Assembly: GCA_014332815.1 (NCBI GenBank)
Contig: JACSZT010000003.1
Location: 186,001-250,000, forward strand
DNA: 64,000 nucleotides
DNA from: Weissella confusa
GTDB lineage: Bacteria > Bacillota > Bacilli > Lactobacillales > Lactobacillaceae
Direction: 5' to 3'
Shown here: positions 10,894 through 26,337 of the stretch, piece by piece
Position numbering within the stretch: position 1 is the stretch's first letter
Layout of the letters: every line of letters begins with the position of its first letter
The notes under the pieces: model-generated
The model's input: only the letters and a program-made list of their open reading frames with translations
The model's database searches: none
Told to the model about the DNA's origin: nothing
Program-made: the position numbers and the translations under genes

Positions 10894-13800
10894 TCGTGCA
10901 AAGTCGAAATATTGGCAACGTTCAAGAGACGCAGTTGCTTCAACAAGTGCTGACGTTGTTCACCTTCTGACTCGGCCAACGCACCGCGAATCGCGCCCTC
11001 AAGACGTTCCTTCATTTCAGCCGCAGCTGCTTCAGTAAACGTTACGATCAAAAACGTATTCACGTTTTCGCCGGCCAACAAGCGTCGAATCCGGTCATCA
11101 GTTGAACCTGACGCAAATTGGGCCGCAAACTTCGCAAACGTTTGGTCTGGGTCCTCAGCATAACGTTGCTCAAGCAAATCACCATAGACTTCCATCATCA
11201 ACAAGGTACGCTCGGCATCATCAGACAATCGGAATTGTGGGTCCAAATCAATTGTGTAGTGATATTGCTCAATCAAGCGCAACGCAAACGTAATCAACTG
11301 TGTGATTTGGTCATTAATGGCCAACATCTCACTTTGCAACGTTGGCAATAATTGCGTCTTAAAGAAATTAGATGATGCAAAATCATCCCCAATCTCATAG
11401 TCATCCGCCAAGCTTTCCAACCAGGTCGTTGTATCTGGTCGTGCCATCGCAAAGTTGAACAACGTGAACACTGATTCTTGCAACGTGATAAAGTTCTTTC
11501 CTTTTCCGTCTTCACCTTTACCCCAACCCATCAAAGTCACTGCTGCAAATGCCTGACGTAAATCATCCCAACTAGTTGGCGTATCTTGTAATAGCGTCAA
11601 CAGACGACCATACGCATTGGCATCGTTTTGAATGTTCAGTAAACGATTTACAGCCGGTGGTTCATCCATCGTATCCGGTGCTTGACAGAACGCCTCGCGG
11701 AAAGATTGCGTGAAATCAACCAATTGCTTAATGACTTCACCAGCCCCACCAATGGCAAGTTGCATACCGGCAGCATCCAAAGCAAAGTAGTTTTCTTGTA
11801 GCTTCTCGAAACGTTCTTTGATTTGCTCACGTTGGGCCTTAACTGGCTCCCAAGCCGCCTTTAGTTCTGGGTCATGCTTTGACTCTTGGAACGTGTTATC
11901 ACCAGTCGCAATTTGTGACAAAATCGCTTCTTGCAGTTGGTTCGTGTCTTGATACTCATCGACCATAACTTCGTTGTAACGCGCTTGTAGTTCAGCAGCT
12001 ACCGCGGGTTGGCTAACGATTTGCAACGCAAAGTGTTCCAAGTCGTTAAAATCCAGCACCTTGCGACGAAGCTTCTCGGTCTCCACATCGCCCAATTGTT
12101 CGCTCATAATCTGCGCAAAAATGTAGTTGATGTAGTCAGTTACGTTCGGTTGTGAACGGAAATTCTCCTGCAACGTAATCACGGTGTTGCCGTCAGTCTT
12201 GGGATACGTCGTTAGTTTATGACCAAACAACGTTGGATCAGCTTGACGGAACTTATAGATTGATTGCTTAATGTCACCCAATTCTTTAATCTTCAATGCC
12301 ATCATGCGAATTTGGCCAGTCGCCTTCGTGAAACCATACTCGTTCTTCACATCCGGTTCGTCTTCTTCAGCGTCGTCGGCATCATCTTGATCCAAGTACA
12401 CCATCATTTGGGCTTCCTTTGGCAAGTCAGCCGGATAGTAATCAGCCCCCGCAACCAATTCGGCCTCACCGGCGTATTTCATCATGACTGAAATTTCAGT
12501 GGTTTGGAAATAGTTTTCCGCCCCATTCACCACAATCGGAATATCCATCTCACGGAAAATGTCCAACACATCCAAGTTCTGATTCTTAGTTGGCACCAAA
12601 ACCGTCATATCACTATAGCGAACCGGACGCTTCTCACCCGCTTTACGATCAAAGATTTCGAACTTCGTATCCATCGCCAATTCAACAGAAACCCCTTCAA
12701 CCGAAATTGTGAGCGGGTTGTTCGCCAACGCCTTCACGGCCGTAAAGAAATCATCATCCATTGCTTGGGTACGAATCAACGCCAAACCGTTTTCATCAAT
12801 ACCGTACAAAGGTGAACGAAGCACCGCTGCCAACGGAATATCTTGATGCGGATTATCAATTACTTGCAACAAATACATCGCCGCACGTTCATATAGGGCG
12901 TGCAAGTTTGCTTGACGTTGTGGACCTGATGGCAAGCCACCAACATAATCCAACCATCCCGTCGTGTTGTAAATCTGCCATAGCAAATCCACAATTTGAT
13001 TCTGAACCGCCAGCGTACGGAATGTTTCCAAGTCGGCCAAGAAGCGTTGCACGGCAGCAATTGTTTCATTTAGCTGACTAATCATCTTACGCGTACTGTT
13101 CAACACAAAGACGATTGGGAACTCCAACCCCTTTGAACGGTGAATCGTCATTAATGACACACTATCACTCGCCACATTGGCATCAGCTTCACCCAAGTCC
13201 TTGTCTTGTGTTTGCAACTGCGTCACGTAGTTAATGAACTGATACAAGCCAACAAAACTACTCTTTTGAGCCACCATAAAGAGGTGTTGTTCGGCACGCG
13301 TTAAGGCCACGTATAGCACACGCAGTTGTTCCGCAAAAGCGCCACGAATACGGGCATCCTTCACAAATTCGCGTTGTGGCGTTGGCAACTTCAAATGGTG
13401 TTCCAAATCGACATAATCCATACCAGCTCCCGCCTGGGCATCCAACAGGACATCACCCATCGTTTCGGAATCAACGACATCATCCTCATCATAGCGACCC
13501 AACGCCTCTTGTAGCGCTGGCGCTTGTGGGTGACGCATCAACGCCATCCCCATCAAATCCATAAACGACTTTCCAGACAGGCGCACCCAGTCCGGCAACA
13601 TCCAATCGGAACCATTTTCAGCTAACGACCACTTTGACCATAGTGCCTTCACGCTACTGTATGAGTCAAAGCCGTAATCAAAGTTAAGGACTTGATGCCA
13701 ATCGGCATTCGCAACAACGGGCGCATTCGCCTCTGTTGCCACGACAGCTTGTGGCGTGGCAACCGCTTGATACGCGTCCAGCGCTGAACGCAAATCTGCG

Positions 13801-14655
13801 CTATCCACAATTTCAAGACCAAAACTAAATGGCTTCTTAGGGGCCTTGGCACGAATTTCGCTGACAGCTGATGAAATACGCGTTTCGGCTTCTTGCATAA
13901 ACTCAGGTTCCGGCAAGGTTTCGTCAGTCAAACGTAGTCCACTCATATCGGCAACATCTAGGCGGGCATCAACTGGACCACGGCCCGCTTGCAAATCAGG
14001 GTCTTCAAACAAACGCTTGATTTCAGAAACTGATTGATAAGCTGTCGCACGCGTCGCTTCTCGCATTACCATTTGCTTACCAAGTGGCATTTCCGCAAAG
14101 AAACGTTCGATCTTAGCCAATGAAATTAGCGGTGCAACCCGTTCTTCAATCAAACCTTGCGTGGTCAAATCAGCGACCAATTCACGCAAGTCATCACGCG
14201 TTGGCGCACCATGTTGCAAATCAACTCGTTGCAACACCAAGTGGGTTGCCGTACCGATGATCGTTAGCGTTTCCGCTGCGTCCTCCGGCGTGACACGATC
14301 AGTCTTGTAATCGAATAACCAGACCTCACCATCAACTTCGAAGTAACCGTCAATAATTCCGTGGACCAGTACCTTCTCATCCCCTTGGAACCCCTTGTAC
14401 AAACGGCTAGCATCCAACAGCAATGAGAATTGCACTTCACGTTCCAATGAATCAGCAGATGCAAGCGCTTTCTTGAATAAAAATAAGAAATGGGACAACA
14501 AAAAACGCGTCCTCCCAAATGGCGGACGCGTTTCTAATTTTTAATCCAATGTAATAATCTTTTCGGCGCTAAATGCATAGATAAAACGACGTGGCATTGG
14601 CTTACCCATCGCAACAAGTGCTTGCGCATAGATGTTTAGCTGACCAGAGTAGCGG
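10697..14655 (-). CDS. addA: ATP-dependent helicase/nuclease subunit A (AddA/RexA)
   Basis: UvrD-type helicase with a C-terminal RecB-like nuclease. Restored 10788..14573, 1261 aa. The N-terminus [17 protein letters not shown] runs directly into the Walker [10 protein letters not shown], joined at 10894 to [12 protein letters not shown] and [11 protein letters not shown]. Later come VDEYQDTN (motif II), [34 protein letters not shown], and the nuclease motif LFDYKTDRV. The protein ends [15 protein letters not shown]. It is coupled to addB by a one-base overlap. A strong terminator follows (displayed 14499-14533, stem AACGCGTCC/GGACGCGTT). There is no sign of transfer; codon use matches the neighbours. 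Confidence 0.95.
14459..14475 (-). promoter_or_regulatory. cre-like site and -35 box of adhP
   Basis: AAAGCGCTTGCAT resembles the CcpA cre consensus and contains TTGCAT. After restoration this -35 box lies 17 bases upstream of TACAAT (displayed 14832-14837); the promoter is cut in two by the tile edge. Confidence 0.5.
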
Positions 14656-14656
14656 A

Positions 14657-15843
14657 AGTGTGGCAAAGACCACTGTATTCGACGTCAACCAAAGCTTCTC
14701 CAAAGCCTAAAGCGCGTGGCTCCCAATCATCAATCAAGTCTACAAATCCGTCTAGGTTCTCACGTACGACAGCTGCTTTCATTTCAATAATCTCCTCAAA
14801 ATCGCAAATTGTTACTTACTTCACAAGTTGTATTGTAAAATACTTCACAATGTGAGTGTTGCAGTACTCACAGTTTCCACATGCATCGTAGAACCAAGCG
14901 ATTGAAACACGGTCACCAAGCTTCAAAAAGTCTGAAGCACCTTCACCAAGCTTCGTGACAATTCCAACTCCTTCGTGTCCGATTACACGGCGGAATGGAC
15001 GTGGGTTAATTTCGTTTGGGTTTCCAAAATCACCAGCGGCAACGTGCAAATGTTGACCAGGCTTCGTCTCACCAACCTTCAATGACTTGTACATTGTGAC
15101 ACCGGCACAAGTGATTGATGAGGCTTCCATTGGATCCAAACCTTCTGGCACCTTAACAGCGTACTTGGCATTAACAACAACTTGTTGCGCCATGGCACCG
15201 TCAACTGAGAAACCAGCGTTACGGACCTTGCGGCAGAACGTTTCATTTCTCACACCGCCAACCTTTTCTTGGATGATGGCTGGCACGTCTTCCGTCTTAC
15301 GGTTGATCAACAACTCAGCCCCCATCTTCTCGGCAGCTGCCAACTTGTCTGGGTTTCCATCAACGGCAACAACGTGTGCACCGAAGACATTGTGGGCGTA
15401 TTGGATAGCCAAGTTTCCAAGACCACCAGCACCAACAACTGAAACCCCTTGGAAGGCTTCCTTCAAGTCTTCACGGGTTCCAACCAATGAACCCTTCACT
15501 TCGATACCATCCAAAACAGTCTTCACAACGTTCAATTGCATGTCACCCTTTGGCAAAGCAACAGCAACCAACTTACCCATTGGACGTAGTGAGGCGATTG
15601 ATTGGTCAAAGGCTTGGGTGTTAACGGCCGTAACTTGGGCGTTGTTATCGTTGTTAATTTGATTCACAGCCAGAATGTCCCCTCTCACGTGGGACGTTAT
15701 TCTGCTGTGACTATCTTACAAACTCTTGAAATCGAAGACCATGCGTCCCGTGATTTGGTTGTTGTGCATTGCTTCGATAACATCGTTAATGTCACGCACA
15801 TCAGCACGCGTCACGATTGGCTTAACCTTACCTTCAGCACCGA
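14657..15843 (-). CDS. adhP: Zinc-dependent alcohol dehydrogenase, AdhP type
   Basis: Reduces acetaldehyde to ethanol with NADH, a main NAD-regenerating step in heterofermentation. Restored 14728..15774, 348 aa. The ATG (displayed 14782) follows GAGGAG. The restored chain shows [13 protein letters not shown], the zinc ligand loop [15 protein letters not shown], the structural zinc set [15 protein letters not shown], the NAD motif [15 protein letters not shown], and the C-terminus [12 protein letters not shown]. Upstream lie a cre-like site and a Rex-type box. Downstream is a large inverted repeat (displayed 15665-15709), then a terminator shared in the gap with the converging MFS gene. Confidence 0.93.
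14833..14850 (-). promoter_or_regulatory. Rex-type operator at the adhP promoter
   Basis: TTGTGAAGTATTTTACAA is close to the Rex consensus TTGTGA-N6-TCACAA with one arm imperfect. It covers the spacer and -10 box of adhP, where binding by the NADH-sensing repressor Rex would block transcription. A second half site, ACTTGTGAAG, follows. Confidence 0.6.
15665..15709. repeat. Inverted repeat after adhP
   Basis: Long imperfect palindrome (arms CACAGCCAGAATGTCCC and GGGACGTTATTCTGCTGTG) starting about six bases after the adhP stop. There is no T-run directly behind it. It lies within one tile, so the structure is real in the sequence. It may stabilise mRNA ends or be a relic of a mobile repeat. 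Confidence 0.5.
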
Positions 15844-15844
15844 G

Positions 15845-17229
15845 AATGTTTGGTATCATGATGCTTTTTGTCATCATCACCTTCATCCTCGACCGCGCTT
15901 TCCGCGCCCGCAAGCGCCGTTTAAATAATTAACCTTTGCAAGCACCTCAATTTCGGTTGAGGTGCTTTTTTACGCAAAAAAATAACCGCCACATATCTGC
16001 GACGGTTATTAGTAGCTCTGGCTTTTGTAAGCTTTTAGGAGGCACCTTTATGATTTTGACCATTGGTGAGATGTTTGCGAGTCCACAGATGCCAGCTTGG
16101 ATTGATGATATTAGTGATCCAAATGCTAAGGGTCGCTCACAAGGTATGATGACCATGGCGATTTCACTTGGTCGTGCCGTCGGACCGCTATACGGAGGTT
16201 TGATGATTGACGGCGGTTCATACAAAGCGTTGTTCGGGTAGACCGACCTCGGCATGACGACGCAAGACTATTCATTCCTATGGACGTTAAATGGTATCGT
16301 CATCATTGTTGGACAAGGTTTGCTGGATCGCATCATTGAAAAGTTGCCATTCCGATTGACGGTGCTTGGTGGAACCGCCTTATTCGCGATTTCATTCATC
16401 TTCTTGATGAGTGCCAAGACTTATCCAATGTTCATCTACATCATGTACGCGATTTTCTTCGTGCTAGTGCTCCGCCACTTCAACGTGAAGGGTATGACCG
16501 CGCAAGCCTCAAAGGAAGCTGCTAAGGCTGCCAAGAGTAACTTCAAGACACCGGTTTTGATTTACGCCTTGCTCGGTTTGGCATTCTCGCTTTATATGGG
16601 ATACATTCTGTGGGAGACCGTTGTGGCAACGCACAGATTTATGCTCATACTTGGTTTCGCCGACGGTATCATCTACACCTTGTTAAATTCATACGCCGCT
16701 ACAATTCAGTCGCTGGATTCACGCCGTGTGTTTAACATGCAGTACCTATTTATGAACGTCGGTGTCGTGGTTGGAACTGCCATTGTTGGTTTCCTTTTCA
16801 ATCACGGTGTGCAATACGTCTTCGGTGGCGCAAACAATGTGTTGCACGAGACAATGACCATGGCCGGCTTAGTCGTCATGGGCCTATCAATCATGATGAT
16901 GATTGGTAGTTGGGTTGGTGGACACCTATTTGATAAATGGAGTCCCTTCAAATCAATCGCCAGTGCCGTTGCCCTTGCAACGACGATGTTAGCCTTGCTA
17001 ACGTTCTGGCACTCATGGCCGGTATTCGCGGTCACTTTTCTGCATAAGATATACGATTTAGACATGTCATCAGGCATGTCGGATGGAGGATTTATGTCAA
17101 TCTCGTCAGCGGATGGCGAAGTGCTCAAACCGAAGCACGTAGAAATTAAGGCCCCAATTCTTTATATAACAACCCTCTTCCAGTCAACTGGTGCATCGCT
17201 AATTTGGCCTATCGCCACGTTATACATGC
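15845..17229 (+). CDS. MFS transporter, probable drug or metabolite exporter
   Basis: Twelve-helix major facilitator protein, restored 15954..17168 on the opposite strand, 404 aa. The start ATG at displayed 17094 has GGAGG upstream; an earlier in-frame ATG at 17078 lacks a ribosome site. In restored order it reads SISSADGEVLKPKHVEIK, TM1 TTLFQSTGASLIWPIATLYMH, the loop GGHLFDKWSPFKSI (MFS motif A region), FADGIIYTLLNSYAATI, a central loop rich in Lys/Ala (ASKEAAKAAKSN), ASPQMPAWIDD, and a basic end RARKRRLNN. It is divergent from glpK. A 20-base palindrome at 17061-17080 sits in its 5' region and could bind a local repressor. Confidence 0.85.
15941..16011. terminator. Two facing terminators between adhP and the MFS gene
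   Basis: AGCACCTCAA/TTGAGGTGCT with a T-run (15941-15971) ends the MFS gene. AATAACCG/CGGTTATT with a T-run on the other strand (15977-16011) ends the adhP side. The arrangement fits converging genes. Confidence 0.7.
17061..17080. promoter_or_regulatory. Palindrome upstream of the MFS gene
   Basis: GACATGTCATCAGGCATGTC: perfect six-base arms separated by eight bases, just upstream of the ribosome site in the divergent MFS-glpK gap. A candidate operator; no regulator gene is adjacent. Confidence 0.4.
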
Positions 17230-17230
17230 T

Positions 17231-18813
17231 CACGATTGGTGTCATTTGCACCGCTGTTGATGTCACGCGACGCGCATTGTGATTGAAAATAACTGCACGG
17301 GTCCCCGTCGTGCCCTGATCAATCGCTAAAATGTATTCAGGTCGTGTAATAGCCATAAGCTTTCCCCAATTTTTTCGTTTAAAATAATTTCATCCTCTCT
17401 TAGTATAACAAGTTGTTAGAATGTGCTCTGATGACCAACTAATCGCGTTGTAAATCGGTTGCCCCGTTTGTCGGTCCCAGATAATCGTTGTTTCACGTTG
17501 GTTCGCAATCCCGATTGCCTTGACTTCATCGCCACGAATTCCAGCATTAATCAACGCATCCGCAATGGCCGTCTGCGCAGTACGCCAAATATCCATCGGA
17601 CGTTGTTCTAGCCAGCCAGTGTGTGACCAAAGCAACCATGTATCGACAGTCCCAAAGACAAGCTCCCCCGCTTCAGCTCGTTCTTGTGCCCCGGCAACGT
17701 GGTCTAGAATCCAACGAATCTTAGTTGCTGAGAAGTACGCACTGATTGGCAATCCCGTCTTCTCACGAATCATCTCAGCATGTCCGGCATTATTGAGCGC
17801 ATCCGCAATGGATTGTGATTGTGCCACACGACCACCAAAGAATTGCATCGGATTCGTCTGGGCAATCACCTCACTGCTGGTGTGAACAGTTGGCAACATG
17901 CTTGCCGGTATATTGAACAGCTGTAATAGCTCTGCATCCCAAGCTTGTGTGTGAATGTTATAAAGCATCGTTCGTGACGCATTACTTGCATCCGTGGCAT
18001 GTGTTTCACCATCCGTTAATTCTTCCAAAGCGTAGGTCGGTTCATCACCAACTTGATAGGCGATGGTTGTCACCAGTTGATTTTGTGAGGTCACCGGCTC
18101 CTTACCGGTATTCATCAGTAAGAAAGCACCCGCACCATACGTGTTCTTAATTGTGCCTGGCTCAAGCGCTAGTTGCCCAACTAGTGATGCGTTTTGGTCA
18201 CCGATGACACTGGCGACTGGACGTGTCATACCGAACACTGCCCCACGAACTTGTGGATCCCAATAGGGCGCTCCCAATCCGTTAAAGGCCGGCACCACAT
18301 ACACCTCATCATTATTTTGTGACTGCTCAGCAAGTTGCCAGGCATCCAATTGCGTTTCAATTAAGCCCAAACGGTCATGCAGCCATTGCACCGCCGATCC
18401 TGCTGAGAAGATGGCACGGTCAATTGAACGCTCGATTTCAATGTTGGCAATGTCGGCTTGGAATTGCATCAAGTACGGATTACGTGACACTGTTCCATCG
18501 GCCTTCATCTTAACGACATCATACTTAGATTCAGCTTTCATAATGGCCAAAATATCAGCCGTTTGATACGCGATTGATTGCAACGTTGCCTTCACAAAAT
18601 CAGCCTTATCCGTGCGTGCTTAACCCTCAGAAAAGTATCGCGTTGCGGCGATTGCATTATGCCATCCATTCAAAAGGGCTTCGCGACGTTCTGCCGGTAA
18701 TGATACATCAAAATGACGACCACGTTGAATGTATTGGGCCAGGTCTGACAGGTTCTGCCAGTACCCAACCGCTAAGCCGGCCAAGAACGCTGCACCAAGT
18801 GGTGTTGTATCTT
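17231..18813 (-). CDS. glpK: Glycerol kinase
   Basis: ATP:glycerol 3-phosphotransferase, restored 17302..18810, 502 aa. The start ATG (displayed 17356) follows GGGGAAAG. Motifs in order are [18 protein letters not shown] (ATP/phosphate loop), [94 protein letters not shown], and the C-terminal signature [19 protein letters not shown] rejoined at 18616. No glpF or glpO is next to it; zwf follows. As displayed, the frame is interrupted around 17356-17390 and 18600-18622 by tile edges only. Confidence 0.95.
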
Positions 18814-18935
18814 TCAACAATGTTGTAATTTCTGCAGGCACGATGAATGCTCCTTTACTCTCAAAAAATCGAAATAATCATTAGCTTATAAGTTCAAATC
18901 AGTAACAGTATCTCACACTCTTACTCAATAACCAC

Positions 18936-18985
18936 ATTATAAACTTTTTTACAGCGTTTTGCCACAAAAATGTAAAACGCTTACA
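18936..18985 (-). promoter_or_regulatory. cre site and -10 box upstream of zwf
   Basis: TGTAAGCGTTTTACA (18971-18985) is a near-perfect palindromic CcpA cre site. TATAAT (18936-18941) lies downstream in the direction of zwf. Both are in one tile. Confidence 0.65.
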
Positions 18986-20398
18986 TTAAAAACTTATGAC
19001 ATACATTTTATATTCTTCAGCATTTGCTTGATCTTCAACGAAGTCAGCAATTGATTCGCGAACCATTTCGTGGAACTCTTCAGTCGTCAACTCTTGACGG
19101 GCCGTACCGATAACGGCAAAGTGCTCTTGCAAGAACCCCTTCTTAAACAAGTTGTACGTTGATGGGTACAACTTACGCTTAGCCAAGTCTCCAGTTCCAC
19201 CGAAGAATGTACCGTTTTCAGTAATCAAACCTTCTGACTTCAAGTACTTAGCAACCGTTCCGAAGAAACGTGGGGCAACTGACATGTAGAAAATGCGGTT
19301 ACCCTTCAAGCTGTACTTGGCGTCCAATTCGTTGTTCAAGTCCAACATAGCAGCATAACCGTTTGCATCAGTGATGTCTTGTTGGATGTAGTAGAAGTGA
19401 GAAATGAGGTCCTTGTTCCATGCAGCGTCAAACAATGGGTTACCAAAGCGGACAGCAGCAATGTTTTGAACCATTTCCTTACCTAGGTAGTGGTCAATAC
19501 GGAAGATTTGGGCATCTTCAAAGGCTTCTGACAATTCGTTTTGCAACTCTTCGGCAGTACCAAACGATGTTCCAAATGGCTTTTCAATCATCAAACGGTT
19601 GTACTTTGAGTTAAAGGCTGCGTTCTTGGCAGCACGGATATCAACGTCCTTAAATGACGCTGGCTTTTCCATGGCCAACCAACCAACGATTTGCATCGTG
19701 TGGTTTTGAATCATATCGCGCAAAGCACCAGCCGTATCGTAGTATCCGGCACGCTCTTCAACACCCAAAACTTCTGACAAAGTCACTTGGATGTTTTCGA
19801 TGTTTCCTGAACGGATGTAGAATGGCACGCCTTCCCAACGATCCATCTCGAATTGCAACTTACCAGCCACAAACGTGTTGTTTTGTGAATCTGCTGGCAC
19901 GTCCATTTCGTCCAAGTACTTCTTTTGTGTACCATCGGCTGACTCGCCGTATTGGCCACGTACGAAGTTCTCGGCAACCTCTTCACGGTTGTAAATCTTC
20001 AAAACCGTCCAGTTCAAGTTAACAACACGCGTCAAGAATTCTGACGTCACGTCCTTAGCGTTAATCTTGAACTCGATACCACCCTTTGGATCAATCAAAA
20101 TTGTCAAAACAGGGTTAGCCAATTCAACGTCACCGCCGAAGATGTTCAAGCCCTTCTTGAAGACAACATCGACACGCGTTGACTTAGCGGCCAAACGCTT
20201 TGCTTCTGGTCCCATTGAACCTGAAACATAGTTAGGGAATTGCTCACGCGTTGCATCCCAAGCTTCTTGGATTGCATCAACGAACTTCCAAGCAATTGCT
20301 ACACCGTTCCAGTCGGCAAAGTTTGAACCGTTACCGTCCATAGCGTCGTGAATCATACGCTCGTATGGCTCTGGCGTCAACTTCTTGTCTTCGTCTGT

Positions 20399-23565
<3,167 letters not shown>

Positions 23566-23566
23566 T

Positions 23567-24753
23567 TCCACGCCAATTGAAGCGGCAATCTTTTCTGCCA
23601 AAGGCTGATTGCTGCTCAATGAAAAAATCTTCAAATGCGGATCCGCATACGTCGCCATGTTGTCCTCCATAGACACATCACTGTGTTCCTCAAGTGTTCA
23701 ATAGTTACATTGTACCGTTTTTTTGTATATTCTTCAACGAATACGCCGTTCAGATTTCCGAACATAGTAAGGCATAACCACGTTGATTGACTTTGCACTT
23801 GCACGGCGCAAAGCGTCAATCATAATCATCAACTCCATCAAGCTATCGTTAACGGGTGCTGACGTTGGTTGGATAACGTAAACGTTATCACCACGTACTG
23901 ACTCTTCGATATTGATTTGGATTTCACCGTCACTAAATCGTGCAATGTTAATTTGTGACAATGACGTGATTAGGTAGTCAGCCAACAAAGGCGCTCCCAT
24001 CATGTGGTCAACAGGAATGTCAAAGAATCCTTGGATTTGCGCAGCGTGCAAGTCCAAAACCAAGACACGCGTTGCACCAACCATCTCAAGCATGTTGGCT
24101 ACCAACTTAGCTGAGATAGGTTCGCGTGAACGAGCCTTACGATCTTGACGGGCGTAACCTATGTCATCAATCATGATTGCGCGCTTACCCTTAACATCAC
24201 CGATGATGTTCATGATTTGCGCCACGTTCGCCTTAGGACGACGCTTATCAATAATTGCGATAGGTTCTTGTGAACCCAACAATTCAGCCAATGCACGTGC
24301 ACGCGTTACACCACCGTGATCAGGTGACACAACAACTGTGTTGTCATCAGCAATACCGTGCACCAACTTAGGGAACTTCTTCTCTTCAGGCAAGTTAATT
24401 GAGTCAGTTACGATAACCTTCTCAAAGACTGAGTTTTGCAAGTTGTCGACAGCTGGACCTGAGAAGACCGCGTGTGTTGCCACAACGTAAACTTCAGCAG
24501 CTCCTTCATCCTTCAACTTTTGTGCACCTTGTGAAATCGTTCCACCAGTGTCAATATCATCTTCTTCTTTGCCATTAGAATATCCCTTCTTTATAGAAAA
24601 AGCACTGCCCTAAATTAGTATTAGAACAATGCTTTAAAAACTCAAATTCGGTTAGTCGACCGTACGGTGGAAACGGTTCTTAAACAATGGAGATACCGCT
24701 TGGTTCTCATTGATACGCTTAATCGCTTCACCAATCAATTCTGCAGTCGTCAC
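23567..24753 (-). CDS. prs: Ribose-phosphate pyrophosphokinase (PRPP synthetase)
   Basis: Makes PRPP for nucleotides, His and Trp. Restored 23672..24658, 328 aa. The ATG (displayed 23658) follows TGGAGG. Motifs: [69 protein letters not shown], and the PRPP loop [16 protein letters not shown], completed across tile edge 24556. C-terminus [20 protein letters not shown] -10 box lies upstream and a terminator at displayed 24597-24635. It has its own promoter although it is clustered with glmU. Confidence 0.95.
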
Positions 24754-25743
24754 TTTGATGAGTGCGCTGCACCAATAAAGACCGGTACATCTTCGCGTCC
24801 CAACAACTCAAGCAACTTCAACGTGTTTTCACCAGCCGTGTTAACTTGCGTGTTACCAAATGATGAAACAACCCCAATCAAATCTGAATCTGGCGTTGCC
24901 AAAGCGTATGCCAACGCCAAAGCGTCGTCAACACCAGTGTCCAAATCCAAACAAGCTTCCGCCAAGTTAGTCAATGGACCAGTTGGCACGATGACCAAAT
25001 CATCAGCATACTTGTGAGCCGCTTCAATGATGAAGTCAACTGCCGTTTGCGCTTCAACTGAGCGACTTGGTGTTGGCAATTCAACATCCCCAATACCATT
25101 CTTACCGTGGATATCCATTGACACTTGCATCGTTTCAAAGTTATCAGTCATCGTCAAAAGCGTTTGCAATGTGACATCCAAGCCGACCATCACAAGGTGC
25201 TTAGCGTGCTTAAAGACATAGTCAGCTGCTTCTGGGTCTTGGTTAATATTCGCCTCAGTATATGGCGTTACGTTTCCAGGTACAACAAGCGCCCCACCCA
25301 TCAACGTCACATTACCAATCAAGTTTTCGATTTCAGGATCCTTTTGGAGCGTAACCATCATGTTCAATGGCAACAACGTCACCAAGTTAGGGTCAACAGC
25401 GACACCAACTGCAAGTGGGTCGTGCAAAGCCGCCCCAGCCTTGTTGATATCCAAGTTGTAATAAGCGTCAATGTAGTAATCGAAAATATCTGCGAATACG
25501 CGACCCTTTTCAGTTCCCAAATCACGCCATACTTGCGTTTCCTTCCTACTTAGGAACTAAACCTCTCAACAAATAGCAAAAAAGCACGACTTTCATCGTG
25601 CTTAGTTAGCTTACTTAAACAATGCTGTCGTGTAGTTCATGAAGCGTTCCAAATAGAATGGTTCATCAACTGCAACGGCTGCGAAGTTATTCTTGTGTGG
25701 ATCACGCAAACGAGATGGGTCACCAATCGTGCGACCATCTTCA
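24557..25743 (-). CDS. Inosine-uridine preferring nucleoside hydrolase
   Basis: Salvage enzyme cleaving ribonucleosides to base and ribose, cytoplasmic. Restored 24735..25679, 314 aa. ATG at displayed 24575 follows GAAGGG. The N-terminus MAKKKM joins [16 protein letters not shown], carrying the DxDxGxDDA calcium/ribose motif. Later [42 protein letters not shown], and [12 protein letters not shown] with the conserved His. C-terminus [14 protein letters not shown] terminator lies at displayed 25576-25602. Placed after prs, it fits nucleotide salvage. Rih/IunH subtype is not assigned. Confidence 0.9.
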
Positions 25744-25744
25744 A

Positions 25745-26337
25745 ATGTACGTCAATTCGTATGCCATAATAACTTCCTCCTTTTGGTCTATGGCCGACTT
25801 CCTGCCGGCAAGGAGAGCTGTTGAAATTTAATTCAACATAACTCACAAGAACTAAGTTTACACGCGATACAAACGTTTTGCAAGTGAAATATCCATTACA
25901 AATTCACGTCATACCACGTGTCATACGCTTTCATGCCTATCCTCGTTGATGGCTGCGTCATCTTCTGCAGTAAAGTTAACGATGTGGTAAGTACCCTCAC
26001 GGTAACCTGCAATTTCGTATGCAAAACGACGTGATGACCAGTCCTTAGACTCTGCCACCGTTGCACCGTTGTCCGCCAAGATCTTGTCGAAACGCTCAAC
26101 CAATGCCTTCTTAGCATCAGCGTCCATGTCAGGGCGAATAGTCACGCGTCAAGCGACCAACCAGAACAACACGATTAATCATATGGAAAGTCTCCTTTCA
26201 ATCGGTCTTAATGACCTGCAACTAAGTTAATAAAAAATGTTAGACAATTAAGCTAACAATTACTCAGCTGATGCAAAGTCGCGCTTTACAACCATGTGAC
26301 GCAAGATATCTTGTGAGATCTTTGCCAAACGATCAAA
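25745..26337 (-). CDS. rpsF: 30S ribosomal protein S6
   Basis: Binds S18 and the central domain of 16S rRNA. Restored 25919..26218, 99 aa. ATG at displayed 25767 follows AGGAGGAAG. The chain [61 protein letters not shown] is a complete S6. First gene of the rpsF-ssb-rpsR operon. Displayed pieces are in the wrong order, and the N-terminal ten codons lie at 25745-25767. Confidence 0.95.
25855..25883 (-). promoter_or_regulatory. rpsF-ssb-rpsR operon promoter
   Basis: TTGCAA (25878-25883), a 17-base spacer, TAAACT (25855-25860). A leader of about 80 bases to the rpsF ATG contains CTTGCCGGCAGGAAGTCGGCC and could hold the S6:S18 autoregulatory structure known in Bacillota; I have not folded it. 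Confidence 0.6.
25896..25934 (-). CDS. Possible 12-residue ORF upstream of the rpsF promoter
   Basis: [12 protein letters not shown], restored 25752..25790, with AGGAG six bases upstream formed across tile edge 25744. It lies between the nucleoside hydrolase terminator and the rpsF promoter. Length and lack of context make it doubtful. Confidence 0.2.
   Translation of the reverse strand: MKAYDTWYDVNL

Noticed and set aside
7289-14501. Two giant open frames (1141 and 1204 codons) looking like helicase/nuclease proteins with permuted domains
   Set aside because: They are addB and addA with 66-codon tiles in reversed order; the frames stay open only because 198 is divisible by three.
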